In this document: positions 43,778-53,839 of the stretch, in pieces
Numbering within the stretch: position 1 is the first letter of the stretch
How the letters are laid out: every line of letters begins with the position of its first letter
Source: Pedobacter sp. PAMC26386
Lineage (GTDB): Bacteria > Bacteroidota > Bacteroidia > Sphingobacteriales > Sphingobacteriaceae
Direction: 5' to 3'
DNA: 64,000 bases
NCBI GenBank assembly: GCA_014302835.1
Contig: CP060294.1
Coordinates: 1,798,001-1,862,000, forward strand
Program-made: the position numbers and the translations under genes
Notes under the pieces: generated by a model
What the model was told of the DNA's origin: nothing
Databases searched by the model: none
What the model saw: the letters and a program-made list of their open reading frames with translations, nothing else

Positions 43778-46306
43778 TCAATTCTGAACCGTAGTGGTAT
43801 TCCCGCCACGTCCTTTTCTATTGAAAGCTCTGAGTTTAATCACCCCTTTTTCCTTAATTGATTTCGTATACAACTTATCTTTCACAGAAGGGTCTTTCCC
43901 ATTGGTTGTATAATAAATATCAAAACCTGGGAATTCAGTATTACCAAATACCTCCCCATTCGTAATTTTCACACCAACCGGCGGTATACGATAATTCCAT
44001 CCACCCTCATCTAATTTTGAAAACTCGATCAATCCAACCCTTGTCATAAAATCTGCATAACTATTCTCATAAGCAGATTCAGATTTAGCATTATCCTTTT
44101 CCAATGCCCATGCAGGATCTTTAGCCCAGGCTCTTTCTGCCAAACCAATCAATCTTGGTAAAAGCATAAACTCAAGCAAGTCATTATTTCTAATTTTTTC
44201 GCTCCATAATGCAGCCTTTAAACCTAAGATATTAGACTTACCATAATCAGTTAACCGATCCTTTCCAATAAATAAAGATTTAGAAATCGCCTCGCCCCTT
44301 TTATTTTCATTCGCATTTTTATAATAATCATAAGGAATAAAAGAAAAAAGCTTTTCCAAGTTCACAAAACCTGCCCAGTAATGTCCAGGTTCAGTTATTG
44401 AACGATTATAAGCCATATCCAGATAAAAATTACTTGAACAAGTTAAAACCACTTTATAACCACCATTGGCCAGTCTATACGGCAAGTCTTCAGATCCGCC
44501 ACCAATTACATTGTTCCATACATCAAGCTGTATCGGATCATTTGCAAATAAAGGATTTGGCACCATCAGTTTATTTCCATCCAGATAAGTCTTCCTCATT
44601 CCAAATTCTTCCCAGCCAGAAAGTACAATTCCTTTCGGTTTTAGCAGACCTTGTAATTTTGTGATGTAATAGCTCCATAAATCATCTGTAGACTGCATTT
44701 TCTCCTGTTTCACTAATTGAAGACACACCGGTGATTTCTCCCAGACACCCGCAGGAACCTCATCACCACCAAAATGAATTGTTTTTAAAGGAATCCCGGC
44801 TGTACGGTACATTTCCTGTAATCCTTCAGTAACTTTGTTTAGAAAATGATAAACAGAAGGCAATGCTACGCAAACCACGTTATCGTTCCAGTATTGCGCA
44901 GAACTATATACAGAACTATCCTTTACATCCCTCAGTAAATACTCTTCTGCTTCAACCCGCATACCTTTAGCCATAAACCTGCTGTAGCGGGTATCCATTG
45001 CTTTGATTGCTGCTCTTGCATGTCCAGGAGTTTCTATCTCTGGAATTACCTGGATATGTCTTTGAGTCGCATATTTTAAGATCTCTACAAAATCTGCTAC
45101 ACTATAGAAGGCCTTATTCAAGACCTCTGTCGTATCCGGGCCGGAGTTATAAGTCGCCTGAAGAGACTTCTCATTCGTTAGCGTATGCCCTCTTTTTGCA
45201 CCAATTTCCGTTAACTCCGGGAGTGCCGGAATCGCCAGTCGCCATCCTTCATCATCAGTAAGATGAAAATGAAACACATTCAACTTGTAGAATGCCATTA
45301 AATCCAGTATCCGCAAGACCTCTTCTTTTGGATGGAAGTTACGCGCTACATCAAGCATCAGACCTCTATATTTAAAACGAGGTGCATCTTTAATGAATAC
45401 ACAAGATACTAAAACAACCTTTTCACCTTTAATGGGCTTATTCGTCAGCAATAAAGATTTTAGCGACTGTAACCCATAAAAGACGCCCTGTGCATTACTT
45501 GCTGAGATAGTGATACCCTGCGGAGTAATTTCCAGTTGATATTCATCTTCCAGCAAATTAGCTTTAATCAGCTGAATACTTTGGGCTTTTGAAGCACCTG
45601 AAGAAACAACAGGTTTGATTTTAAAAAAATTAAACAACTCACTCGACAGGTAATCAGCTTCCTTTTTGAAATCCGGGTCACTGATAATCGCTGTAGCCTG
45701 GTTAACTGAAAAGTTTCCGGAACGCGCTTCATAAAATACAGGCGTAGGAAGAAGCTTTACCAGAGTACTTTTTTCCCGGGGCGTAAATTTGCTATTCTTA
45801 GTATAGGTATCTAATGGAGAAACGACATTCTGAATATATCTTTCTACAGGTTCAACCAAATAATGGTCAATTTTAATTCCTTTATCCGGCATATTATCCC
45901 AAACCAGGTACAAACCACCCGGGGCATCAGCAAAATTGACAATGTTATCATTCGCAAAAATGTCAAGGACCACAGAATCTCCTTTATTGATTTCTCTAAA
46001 ATCTTGACCAGGTCTGATACGAAAGAGATCGCCATTGACCTGTTCTACAGTAATTTTACCAGAAGTCTTCAAGTCTATATCTTTCATAGAGTTGAAATAA
46101 AGGCTCCAATTACTGGCAGGAAACTGTTGTGCAGACTTGTTTGAAAATGTAAGTAAAGAAAGGGATTGTTTTTTACCACTGGATAGATTCTCTTTGAATG
46201 TCCACTTGACGTGAAGATCCTTTACAGGGTAAGAAGTACCTCCTTTTTGTGCTGAAGCAACAAATGGAAAGAGGAAAGCAATTAGTAAACATTTTTTTAA
46301 TCTCAT
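43778..46306 (-). CDS. beta-N-acetylhexosaminidase, GH20
   Basis: 842 residues, signal peptide ~19. An N-terminal CHB_HEX-type carbohydrate-binding domain (about 25-165) precedes a GH20b domain and the catalytic TIM barrel. GLMLDVARNFHP and HFHLTDDEGWRLAIP lead to the Asp515-Glu516 catalytic pair in HFGGDEVPAG. A C-terminal CHB_HEX_C-like strand region follows. It removes terminal GlcNAc/GalNAc from chitin oligomers or glycans, in the periplasm or outside. It is divergent from a small exported protein gene. Confidence 0.93.
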   Translation of the reverse strand: MRLKKCLLIAFLFPFVASAQKGGTSYPVKDLHVKWTFKENLSSGKKQSLSLLTFSNKSAQQFPASNWSLYFNSMKDIDLKTSGKITVEQVNGDLFRIRPGQDFREINKGDSVVLDIFANDNIVNFADAPGGLYLVWDNMPDKGIKIDHYLVEPVERYIQNVVSPLDTYTKNSKFTPREKSTLVKLLPTPVFYEARSGNFSVNQATAIISDPDFKKEADYLSSELFNFFKIKPVVSSGASKAQSIQLIKANLLEDEYQLEITPQGITISASNAQGVFYGLQSLKSLLLTNKPIKGEKVVLVSCVFIKDAPRFKYRGLMLDVARNFHPKEEVLRILDLMAFYKLNVFHFHLTDDEGWRLAIPALPELTEIGAKRGHTLTNEKSLQATYNSGPDTTEVLNKAFYSVADFVEILKYATQRHIQVIPEIETPGHARAAIKAMDTRYSRFMAKGMRVEAEEYLLRDVKDSSVYSSAQYWNDNVVCVALPSVYHFLNKVTEGLQEMYRTAGIPLKTIHFGGDEVPAGVWEKSPVCLQLVKQEKMQSTDDLWSYYITKLQGLLKPKGIVLSGWEEFGMRKTYLDGNKLMVPNPLFANDPIQLDVWNNVIGGGSEDLPYRLANGGYKVVLTCSSNFYLDMAYNRSITEPGHYWAGFVNLEKLFSFIPYDYYKNANENKRGEAISKSLFIGKDRLTDYGKSNILGLKAALWSEKIRNNDLLEFMLLPRLIGLAERAWAKDPAWALEKDNAKSESAYENSYADFMTRVGLIEFSKLDEGGWNYRIPPVGVKITNGEVFGNTEFPGFDIYYTTNGKDPSVKDKLYTKSIKEKGVIKLRAFNRKGRGGNTTTVQN

Positions 46307-46475
46307 TTGATAATTTAATTTGGGGAACTAAAAACGAGCAATAAAAGATAAAACTCATCATCTCATCTACACTGTCATTTTCGAAGGAGGATTAATTAGG
46401 AAACTTTTAGTTATTTCTTTATAAATTTATTATTTTATTGCTAATATTCTAATGAAGTGGAGCGAAAATTTTCAT

Positions 46476-46520
46476 TTAGATCCTGTTTAAATTTGTGATC
46501 TAAATTGAAACAGGATCTAA
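46476..46520. repeat. intergenic hairpin repeat, 19-bp arms
   Basis: TTAGATCCTGTTTAAATTT (46476-46494) pairs with 46502-46520 except for one position. A related hairpin, AGAGTCTGTTTAGAATTTA, is at 61893-61935. This copy lies upstream of, not after, the next gene. Confidence 0.6.
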
Positions 46521-46566
46521 GTATTGCAGATTATTTTATAAATTGCAAGCTTAATAAATAACAACA

Positions 46567-47004
46567 ATGAAAAGATCTGTTTTGACACTGTGTATGCTTA
46601 TGGGAATGATATTTTTTGCTAAAGCGCAAAAGGCACCCCCTACTGCATCCGAAATGGCAACTAAGAGTATAGAGGCCATGGATAAAAAGTTAAAATTAAA
46701 CTCGACTCAGAAAAACATAATTTACAACTACACTTTTGACTTATGCAAAGAACAGGTAGCCTTGTCAAAAAAACAGCAGACCGGATTGTATAATGAGGAA
46801 GATATTTCTAAATTCTACAGGAAGCAAAATGAAACAACTAAGAATATCAGAAATGTTTTAAAAGGCGAACAGCAGACTCAGTACGATCAATACGTAGAAG
46901 AGATGCTGCGTGGTGGAGACAAGAAAAAGAAAAAAGGAAAACATGAGCAAGAAGAAGTCGTTACAGGCATCGACGGTTTAAAACTACCAGCTAGTAATCC
47001 CTAG
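46567..47004 (+). CDS. hypothetical exported helical protein
   Basis: 145 residues with a signal peptide (~20, ending FAKAQ). The mature part is helical and charged (SIEAMDKKLKLNSTQKNIIYNYT, DEQ-rich helices), and ends with a lysine-rich run DKKKKKGKHEQEEV. This resembles small Bacteroidota periplasmic proteins related to Spy/CpxP or DUF4890 in style, but without a firm match. Its own terminator follows. The function is unknown. Confidence 0.7.
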   Translation: MKRSVLTLCMLMGMIFFAKAQKAPPTASEMATKSIEAMDKKLKLNSTQKNIIYNYTFDLCKEQVALSKKQQTGLYNEEDISKFYRKQNETTKNIRNVLKGEQQTQYDQYVEEMLRGGDKKKKKGKHEQEEVVTGIDGLKLPASNP

Positions 47005-47044
47005 TTATCTTCTGTAAAAAACTAGTTATTTTCTATAAAAACAA

Positions 47045-47080
47045 AAAAATGGTGTCTGTCATTAAACAGGCACCATTTTT
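47045..47080 (+). terminator. hairpin terminator
   Basis: 15-bp arms AAAAATGGTGTCTGT/ACAGGCACCATTTTT with one wobble pair and a final T run. Confidence 0.8.
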
Positions 47081-47083
47081 CAT

Positions 47084-47208
47084 TTAAGATTTCAGTCCAC
47101 CAACCATGTGGACTAAAGTATCAATCTCAGCACAAGTATTATAAAAAGCAAGCGAAGGCCGAACAGTGGCCTCCACTCCAAAATCTTCTCTGCTATAATT
47201 AACGATTT
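47084..47208 (-). pseudogene. C-terminal fragment of a cysteine desulfurase (SufS-like)
   Basis: The minus-strand frame ending at TAA 47084-47086 reads VNYSREDFGVEATVRPSLAF then YNTCAEIDTLVHMVGGLKS. This is the characteristic C-terminal end of class-V aminotransferase cysteine desulfurases of the SufS/CsdA type. A stop lies just upstream, so about 90 percent of the gene is missing. The fragment adjoins the DUF4395 gene on the same strand and is a deletion scar. Confidence 0.75.
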
Positions 47209-47233
47209 AAGATATTTCCTGGAAAATTAGAGG

Positions 47234-47692
47234 CTATTGTCTGCTGATTTTTTTAATTAAAGAATATACCAGGCAACCAGCACAAAAAGCAAAAACGGAT
47301 TCCAGAGCGGAAAAGAGCACTAATATGATGATTAAAGAGAAAGTGAGATTTGAGAATCCTGCCCACAATAGTCCAAGAGCTATAAAAGTAAGAACTACTC
47401 CTATTTTAGCGGCAAAACGTTTTGGTGCACGATCAGTTGGTTTATAATTAATTGGAAAGATTTTCACAATCAACCCACTTAACAAATTAAGCGGACTAAT
47501 TTTCCCTTGATTTACAGCCCGAAAGGTAAAATCGACCAAAAGAAACAGAATGATCCACCAGTAACCGGTTAATAAATAGAGTAATGAACTGATCAATACA
47601 CCTGCAGCAGTAAACCTAACCTGGTTTTCATTAATTTTAATAAAGTCTGCCGGGCATTGATCAGGTATAATCATTGTTTTTATATCCTTCAT
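47234..47692 (-). CDS. DUF4395 family membrane protein
   Basis: 152 residues with about four helices. The DUF4395 pattern is clear: an N-terminal cytosolic NENQVRFTAAGVL, DFTFRAVNQGKISPLNLL in the middle, and the C-terminal FCAGCLVY with two cysteines. DUF4395 proteins often occur next to thioredoxin- or rhodanese-like proteins; here the nearest neighbour is a sufS remnant. The function is unknown, possibly thiol or sulfur related. Confidence 0.85.
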   Translation of the reverse strand: MKDIKTMIIPDQCPADFIKINENQVRFTAAGVLISSLLYLLTGYWWIILFLLVDFTFRAVNQGKISPLNLLSGLIVKIFPINYKPTDRAPKRFAAKIGVVLTFIALGLLWAGFSNLTFSLIIILVLFSALESVFAFCAGCLVYSLIKKISRQ

Positions 47693-47748
47693 AGAATCAA
47701 ATATAAAAACATAATCTACTTAGATTCTTAAAATAAAGATGATAAAGG

Positions 47749-48983
47749 TCAATTCGTATTCATTCTTTCTGCAATCTCTTTGAGTGAGTTTGTTGGTTTT
47801 ATAAAATTATAATCCCCCCAAAAACCATCTTTATAAACAGTCACATAATTCTTAAAAACATAACCATCCGGCATTACCAGTTTTTTTTCATAACTACCCT
47901 CCGAATGTTTATTTATTTTTGGGATGAACAGTTCGGCATTCACATACAGGTTACCTTCCAAATGTTTGTATTTAGCTTTAAAATGATGCACCGTAGAGAT
48001 TTTATAAAAATAAGAATACCATTTATGATCAATCTTAACATATCTTTCACTAAATTCTTCAGTCAGTTTTCGGATACTATAACCCAGCAAACTCAATATA
48101 GGTTTGGCAAGAAATGAGAGATCAGCTTTAGCATATTCAATCCCTTCTGGGCTTAATGCAAAATCAATAGATACGATCGCAAAGCTACTTTTGACAATGA
48201 CCATTGTCCCCTTATATAAAGCCTCCTTAAGCCCCTTCTGCTGATCAAATTTGATTAACCAGGCCTCTTCGCCAAAGACATTTGTTGAACCGGCCACCTC
48301 AAACTTATATTTCTTAAAATAATCTTTCCCTAACACACGGGCCGGATTCTTTATCAGATCATTAGCAAGAATAGCGTAAGGGCTCCCTCTATAGCTAGAT
48401 GCAGCGGATTGCTAACTTCCTGTTCTCCTACCTTCTTCAGGCTTCTTTCTTTATTGATTACGACCTGATCTCTGCTCCTCTTACCAGTATACCCATGATT
48501 TAGAATATTTAAAGAAGCCTCAGCAAAAGAAAGATAATTTGTATCAATCTTTCCGGTTTCCCGATAAAACCCCTTCATCTCAAAAAAACCAGTATCATAG
48601 TTTTCAGAAATACGAGCTATAGCCTGACGGATAATTGATTCGGCACTATATGGTCGTATGATTACTTCATTTAAGCTCTCTACAGCAGGTACCAGTCTGA
48701 TTTTCATATTTGAATATAAACCAGACAATGGAATTTTAAGATTTTTATAGCCTATATATGAAATGAGCAAAGAGTCTTTCGAAACTGTTTCCTCAAATTT
48801 AAGCACAAATAAGCCATCATTATTTGTCATGGTTCCAGTTTGGGATCCTATCCTTAAACTCACATAAGGTATAGTAACATTGTTTTCATCGACCACCAGC
48901 CCTTCCACCTGACGTACACTTTGGGCATCAACCAACTGAGTAGTTAGCAGTATAGATAGTAGGATTATAAAAGTTTTGTTCAT
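47749..48983 (-). pseudogene. carboxypeptidase-regulatory-domain exported protein, frameshifted
   Basis: Two frames together encode one exported protein of ~410 residues. The 5' frame (start 48983) has a signal peptide, then a regulatory-like domain (QVEGLVVDENNVTIPYVSLRIG, residues ~24-110). The frame turns out of phase near 48395-48420, while the alternative frame continues as AASSYRGSPYAILANDLIKN and runs into the 3' ORF (LGKDYFKKYKFEVAGS...). Proteins of this design are common in Bacteroidota; the role is unknown. The lesion could be a sequencing error. Confidence 0.75.
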
Positions 48984-49028
48984 TTGGAGATACCTGTTTA
49001 AAATTTCCTTAAAGGTCTTTATTCGAGC

Positions 49029-49064
49029 TGTTAAAAAATGTTAACTCTTGTTAAACATTGTTAA
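49029..49064 (+). promoter_or_regulatory. four phased TGTTAA repeats
   Basis: TGTTAA begins at 49029, 49039, 49049 and 49059, exactly 10 bp apart, so all copies face the same side of the helix. They end 75 bp before the ATG of the barrel gene. A site for a regulator that binds short direct repeats, such as a LytTR-type protein, is plausible. Confidence 0.6.
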
Positions 49065-49139
49065 ATTAATTTTCTGTAAAATAAAATTTAATACTTTACG
49101 ACAACATTCAAAACAACTAAACAGAATCCATCGCTTCTC

Positions 49140-51599
49140 ATGAAGAAAAAAACCACCCTGCTATTGATTGTATCTTCATTGTATTTCCTTACAGTTACTC
49201 AACTACGTGCACAGAATGTAATCGGGAATGGTGAGCTCAATGGAAAAGTAACGGATGAAAAATCTTTACCAGTTATATATGGCATGGTAAGTCTGATGAG
49301 GGCAAGTGATTCTACACAAATTAAATCGACAATTACCAATGAGAAGGGAGAATTTAGCTTTCCAAGGCTAGCCTCAGCTCTATACTTTATTAGCATAGAA
49401 TGGGTAGGTTATCAAAAAAAACTCAATGGCCCTTTTACCATAGATGCAGCTCATCAGCAACTAAATATTACTCAAATTATAATTTTGCCAGAAACCAGAC
49501 AGTTAACGACGGTTAATATTGTGAGTAAAAAACCCTTAATAGAAAGAAAAAGTGATAGACTAGTTATGAATATAGCCAACAGTACTTTAGCTGCTGGAAA
49601 TACTGCATTGGAAATACTTTCCAGAGCTCCAGGCGTTACCGTAGATAATGAAGGAAACATTAGTTTAAGAGGGAAATCTGGTGTAAACATTATGATTGAT
49701 GGTAAGCTCACTTATTTATCTTCGTCACAACTAACCAATTTACTCAGAACTACAGACGGAAATTCAATTCAAACTATTGAGTTGATGACCAACCCATCTG
49801 CGAAATATGATGCAACTGGTACTGGAGGTTTAATCAATATCAAATTAAAGAAAAACACCAATTATGGCACTAATGGTACACTTATCCTCGGTAGTGGTTA
49901 TGGTCAGTATTACAAGTCTAATGTCGGAATCACTTTAAACCACCGGAGTAAAAACATCAACATTTTCGGTAATTACAACTATGTAAATAATAAAGAATTT
50001 CAAAACCTGGATATTAGACGAAGTACCACTTCCATACAGGAGCACACCTATTTTGATCAGCAAGGCAAAGAAACCCATATCCGCAAAAACAATAGTTACA
50101 AAGCCGGTATTGATTATTACCTGGGTGATAAAAACATCATTGGGTTTGTAATGAGTGGTTATGCAAACAATGATGAGCAGACTAATCACATCCTCACCCA
50201 AATTGGTAACCAACCCTACTCCATTGATTCCTCTGTAAATGCTCTTAACCTGGGGAAGAGCAAGTACAGGAATCAGAGTTATAACCTGAATTACAAATCG
50301 GTATTGGATACAACAGGGCAAGAATTCAATGCCGATATGGATTATTCACTATTTAACAGTGACGAGACTACGACTTATAACAACAGTTTTTATAAGTCTT
50401 TGGGAGTTCTGAATAAGGAAGCACTTATTTTTAGAAACGCGACACCTGCAAAAATAAAAATATGGGCAGGTAAAATAGATTATATCTATCCAATCAATAT
50501 GAAGATGAAACTGGAAACCGGTATAAAAAGTAGCTATGTGAACACAGATAACGATTTCAGGTCAGAAAATTTTGAGAATAACAACTGGATAAATGAGCTT
50601 ACAAAAAGTAACAGGTTTACCTACAAAGAGCAAGTCAATGCTGCCTACGTAAATTTCCATCAAGAATTTAAGTCTACCACCATACAATTGGGCTTACGGG
50701 CAGAAATGACACGTTCAGAAGGTAATTCGGTAACACTCCAAAACATTGTTAAACGAAATTACACAAATCTGTTTCCTAGCCTATTTATCCAGCAAAAGTT
50801 ATCAAAAGATCATGAAATAGGCTTTTCTTATAGCCGCCGGATCAACAGGCCTGATTATCAATCGTTAAATCCCTTTTTATACTTTGCTGACCTGTATACT
50901 TTTTCGCAAGGAAATCCCGGATTAAAACCAGAATACGCCAATTCATTTGAGCTTTCATACGGGTATAAGAAAACGACTAATATTACCTTTGGATATATTC
51001 ATACCAAGGATGTCATGACGACTACCTTATTAACCGATACCATTAAAAAAACCTTATCCATCTATCAGCAAAACCTGGCGGCCCGCAGTACGGTCAGTAT
51101 GAATATTAACAGACCTGTAGCCATCACCAACTGGTGGAATACAAGCAATGACGCTACACTTTACTATAGCCGTTTTAGTTCACCAGACTTGTTAGGTGTC
51201 CCATTCAAAAACGGAAAATTAACCTATCTGATCAATTCGATGCATGCCTTCACCATTAATTCTTCAGTAAACGCAGAACTTTCAGCAAATTATGAATCTT
51301 CACAGGTATTTGGAACCTATATTGCAAAACCAATTTACGGCATAGATCTGGGCATCAGTAAATCATTTGCCAGCAAAAAAACGAATATCAAATTCTCCGT
51401 AAATGATCCGTTTAATACCAGGAGAATAAATATTAAAAGTGCCATCCCTTTACAGAATTATAACCTCAATCAAAAACAGGAAAGTAGAGTATTCAGACTT
51501 TCATTTTCTTATAACTTTGGCCGCAGCAGTATTAAGAAAGTCAGAGAACGATCAAACAGTTCTGCAGGTGAACAAAACAGAGTGAAATCCGGTAAATAA
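49140..51599 (+). CDS. outer membrane beta-barrel family protein with regulatory domain
   Basis: 819 residues, paralogous to 28644-31070. Signal peptide, regulatory-like domain (LNGKVTDEKSLPVIYGMVSL, about 35-115), plug-like domain (RAPGVTVDNEGNISLRGKSG, NPSAKYDATGTGGLINI), then barrel strands. The 5' region has four phased TGTTAA repeats. It converges with a sigma/anti-sigma-like pair. It probably sits in the outer membrane; the ligand is unknown. Confidence 0.9.
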   Translation: MKKKTTLLLIVSSLYFLTVTQLRAQNVIGNGELNGKVTDEKSLPVIYGMVSLMRASDSTQIKSTITNEKGEFSFPRLASALYFISIEWVGYQKKLNGPFTIDAAHQQLNITQIIILPETRQLTTVNIVSKKPLIERKSDRLVMNIANSTLAAGNTALEILSRAPGVTVDNEGNISLRGKSGVNIMIDGKLTYLSSSQLTNLLRTTDGNSIQTIELMTNPSAKYDATGTGGLINIKLKKNTNYGTNGTLILGSGYGQYYKSNVGITLNHRSKNINIFGNYNYVNNKEFQNLDIRRSTTSIQEHTYFDQQGKETHIRKNNSYKAGIDYYLGDKNIIGFVMSGYANNDEQTNHILTQIGNQPYSIDSSVNALNLGKSKYRNQSYNLNYKSVLDTTGQEFNADMDYSLFNSDETTTYNNSFYKSLGVLNKEALIFRNATPAKIKIWAGKIDYIYPINMKMKLETGIKSSYVNTDNDFRSENFENNNWINELTKSNRFTYKEQVNAAYVNFHQEFKSTTIQLGLRAEMTRSEGNSVTLQNIVKRNYTNLFPSLFIQQKLSKDHEIGFSYSRRINRPDYQSLNPFLYFADLYTFSQGNPGLKPEYANSFELSYGYKKTTNITFGYIHTKDVMTTTLLTDTIKKTLSIYQQNLAARSTVSMNINRPVAITNWWNTSNDATLYYSRFSSPDLLGVPFKNGKLTYLINSMHAFTINSSVNAELSANYESSQVFGTYIAKPIYGIDLGISKSFASKKTNIKFSVNDPFNTRRINIKSAIPLQNYNLNQKQESRVFRLSFSYNFGRSSIKKVRERSNSSAGEQNRVKSGK

Positions 51600-51603
51600 G
51601 AGC

Positions 51604-52119
51604 CTATTTAAATTTTGACTGATCGTGTTGTCTTTCATATTTTTCCAACTGAGTTTTTATTTTTTTCATTTCTTCCTTTAACTGGCGATTTTCAAGATAA
51701 AAATAAATTGCAAAGCCTAAAAATATTTTTCCAAGAATAAATACTCCAATAAATAGCCATCGCCATATTTTATGGACGCGCATATGGCTCGATGAAGCAT
51801 CAACCTCAATAAACTGACTGCTTTTACGGTGGTTACCACCCCTCCGGTTTGGTGCTCTTCTGATTGGCGTGGACTCAAAATCCCGTCTTTCTACCAGTTC
51901 ATTAAGCTCGGCCTCAATTTTCGACCAGGTACCAGCAGGAGGAATAATAGCCATTTGTTCTGCTATGCGTTCCATATCTATTTCCAAATGCTGTAAAGCC
52001 TCTTGAATTTGTGGATACTTCACTTTAAGGTATAACAGTTCCCTGGTTTCTTTTTCGGAAGCTGAGCCTAATACATACGCTTCCAGTACTCCACTTTCTA
52101 TGTATTCGTTAATTTTCAC
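51604..52119 (-). CDS. anti-sigma-factor-like membrane protein
   Basis: 171 residues. The N-terminal ~95 residues (EYIESGVLEAYVLGSASEKETREL, WSKIEAELNEL) resemble the cytosolic anti-sigma domains of Bacteroidota. One transmembrane helix lies near 122-142 (WLFIGVFILGKIFLGFAIYFY), then a charged coiled-coil periplasmic tail. It overlaps the upstream sigma-like gene by 11 bp, a classic cognate arrangement. The periplasmic part is too short for a FecR domain. Confidence 0.72.
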   Translation of the reverse strand: MKINEYIESGVLEAYVLGSASEKETRELLYLKVKYPQIQEALQHLEIDMERIAEQMAIIPPAGTWSKIEAELNELVERRDFESTPIRRAPNRRGGNHRKSSQFIEVDASSSHMRVHKIWRWLFIGVFILGKIFLGFAIYFYLENRQLKEEMKKIKTQLEKYERQHDQSKFK

Positions 52120-52588
52120 AAATGTTCCTCATTATGGAGAAAGCCTCTTTTAAAGTCTTCAGGATTGATTCCTCCGTTCTATTTAGCTCCTTTGAAATTT
52201 TTTCGATTGATTTTCCATAATAGTAAATACCATAGAATATATGATGTTGTTCTTGAGAAAAATGATCGGGATATTTATTGTCTGAATCAGAATTTAACAG
52301 ACTTTGCCTTTCCGTATTCTTTATCAGACTACTGGTACCAGTTAATGGTTTTATACTATTTTTAGCAAATCTTTGCAACTGACACCAGCCACTGGAATCG
52401 TTCCAATTGAGTTCATCAAAATGCTGTGAAATATCACAAAATATTTTAACCAAATACTCCTCGGCTTTGTTACGGTCCTTTACAATCTCAAAAAGATAAC
52501 CTAATAACATACCCCCATACCGATCATAAATGATACGTACGCTCGCCCGATTCTTCTCTATCAACACAAGTGATTCAGTATTCAGCAT
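52109..52588 (-). CDS. sigma-70-like (ECF-type) factor, degenerate
   Basis: 159 residues. A region-2-like segment (IIYDRYGGMLLGYLFEIVKDRNKAEEYLVKIFCDI) is followed by a region-4-like helix-turn-helix (GIYYYGKSIEKISKELNRTEESILKTLKEA). It is shorter than usual and partly degenerate. It overlaps its putative anti-sigma partner by 11 bp. It probably directs a small regulon, maybe including the adjacent convergent barrel gene; this is inference. Confidence 0.7.
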   Translation of the reverse strand: MLNTESLVLIEKNRASVRIIYDRYGGMLLGYLFEIVKDRNKAEEYLVKIFCDISQHFDELNWNDSSGWCQLQRFAKNSIKPLTGTSSLIKNTERQSLLNSDSDNKYPDHFSQEQHHIFYGIYYYGKSIEKISKELNRTEESILKTLKEAFSIMRNICEN

Positions 52589-53209
52589 AATTATATTCCC
52601 ATTAAGGCATTTTCACTGATGAACTGCTCAATATCTAATGATCTTTTGTTTCGTAAGATCTAATTTAGATAAAAAACAATTGAATAAACTATATATATAT
52701 CTTTAAAATAAAACAAAATTAAAAAAACAATTCACACGCATAAAAAAAGCCTCAAATTGTATTTCATATGGCATTTTAAATTTATAAAAAGAAAATTTCT
52801 TTCTCAAGCAGGCGAATCACAAACAGTATTTCCAATTCTAATTTCGTTTTAATCCAAATAATGTATATTCAACAATCATGTTTCACCTCCTTATTTCCCA
52901 TAAAGCACCATTATTACACTAATCAATCTGTTTTTCTTTAAGGAGACAAAAATTAAGCCTTTAAACATCAAAAACTACGATTGCAATAAACAATTACAAC
53001 TATTAATTGTATGAATTCCTTGAAAAATATAGCTTTTAGGAATAAAATGGAATTTTAATCGTCTTAAATAGCTACACATACCTTGTCTTCCGATGGCCTT
53101 AAATGCTTTTAGTAAAAAAGAAACAGAATTAACTAAAGAAATATTTTACAAACAACAAAACTAGTATATAACTTTGTATCAAAAATATAACTAAAATTAT
53201 AATGGATTA
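52589..53209. other. AT-rich intergenic region with a -7 box
   Basis: 621 bp without a credible gene. A TAACTTTG box at 53169-53176 probably serves the ECF sigma gene at 53210. The minus strand must hold the sigma/anti-sigma promoter. Confidence 0.5.
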
Positions 53210-53791
53210 ATGTTAGCAAAACATAGCACATACAGCTCATGGAACGATACACAATTAACCGCATCAATGATATCCGGAGATCAGGCTGCTTTCGATGAAA
53301 TTTACAAAAGGTGTTGGAAAAAACTCTACAACGAGAGTTTTAAGAGATTAAAAAACATGGAACAGGTTGAAGAACTTGTTCAGTCCGTATTTGTTGATCT
53401 CTGGGTAAAGAAAGAGAGAAAGAACAACATCTTAAATATCTATGCCTATCTCGTAACGGCCGTACGATACCAGGTTTACATGTTATATAAAAAGAGTCGG
53501 ACACTCCCCCAGTTTGAAGAACCTTTAGACCACATGGCGGTTTCTTATAACGGAGCAGATTCTCTGATTAACGAAAAGGAGATCCGCAATTACATTGCAG
53601 TCTGGTTAGCCATGCAACCAGAAAAACGAGGAGAAATCTTCAGAATGAAGTTTATGGACGAATACACTACAAAAGAAATCAGCGAGAAGCTGGGCGTCAG
53701 TCAAAAAACTGTTCAGAATCAAGTGACCACAAGTCATGCTAGTCTGAGACAATTTTCAAAAAAATTAATGGTCATGTTTACTATCATGTAA
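53210..53791 (+). CDS. ECF sigma factor
   Basis: 193 residues. Region 2 (GDQAAFDEIYKRCWKKLYNESFKRLKNMEQVEELVQSVFVDLW) and region 4 (YTTKEISEKLGVSQKTVQNQVTTSHASLRQF) are complete. It is the sigma type that usually precedes FecR and SusC/SusD genes in Bacteroidota, but here no FecR follows; instead the broken Crp/Fnr gene and IS4 block come next. This may be an orphan left after insertion or deletion. Confidence 0.92.
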   Translation: MLAKHSTYSSWNDTQLTASMISGDQAAFDEIYKRCWKKLYNESFKRLKNMEQVEELVQSVFVDLWVKKERKNNILNIYAYLVTAVRYQVYMLYKKSRTLPQFEEPLDHMAVSYNGADSLINEKEIRNYIAVWLAMQPEKRGEIFRMKFMDEYTTKEISEKLGVSQKTVQNQVTTSHASLRQFSKKLMVMFTIM

Positions 53792-53839
53792 GTATAAAAT
53801 ATACTATTTTAGGCCCTCATCAATTGGAAGAGCTGATAA

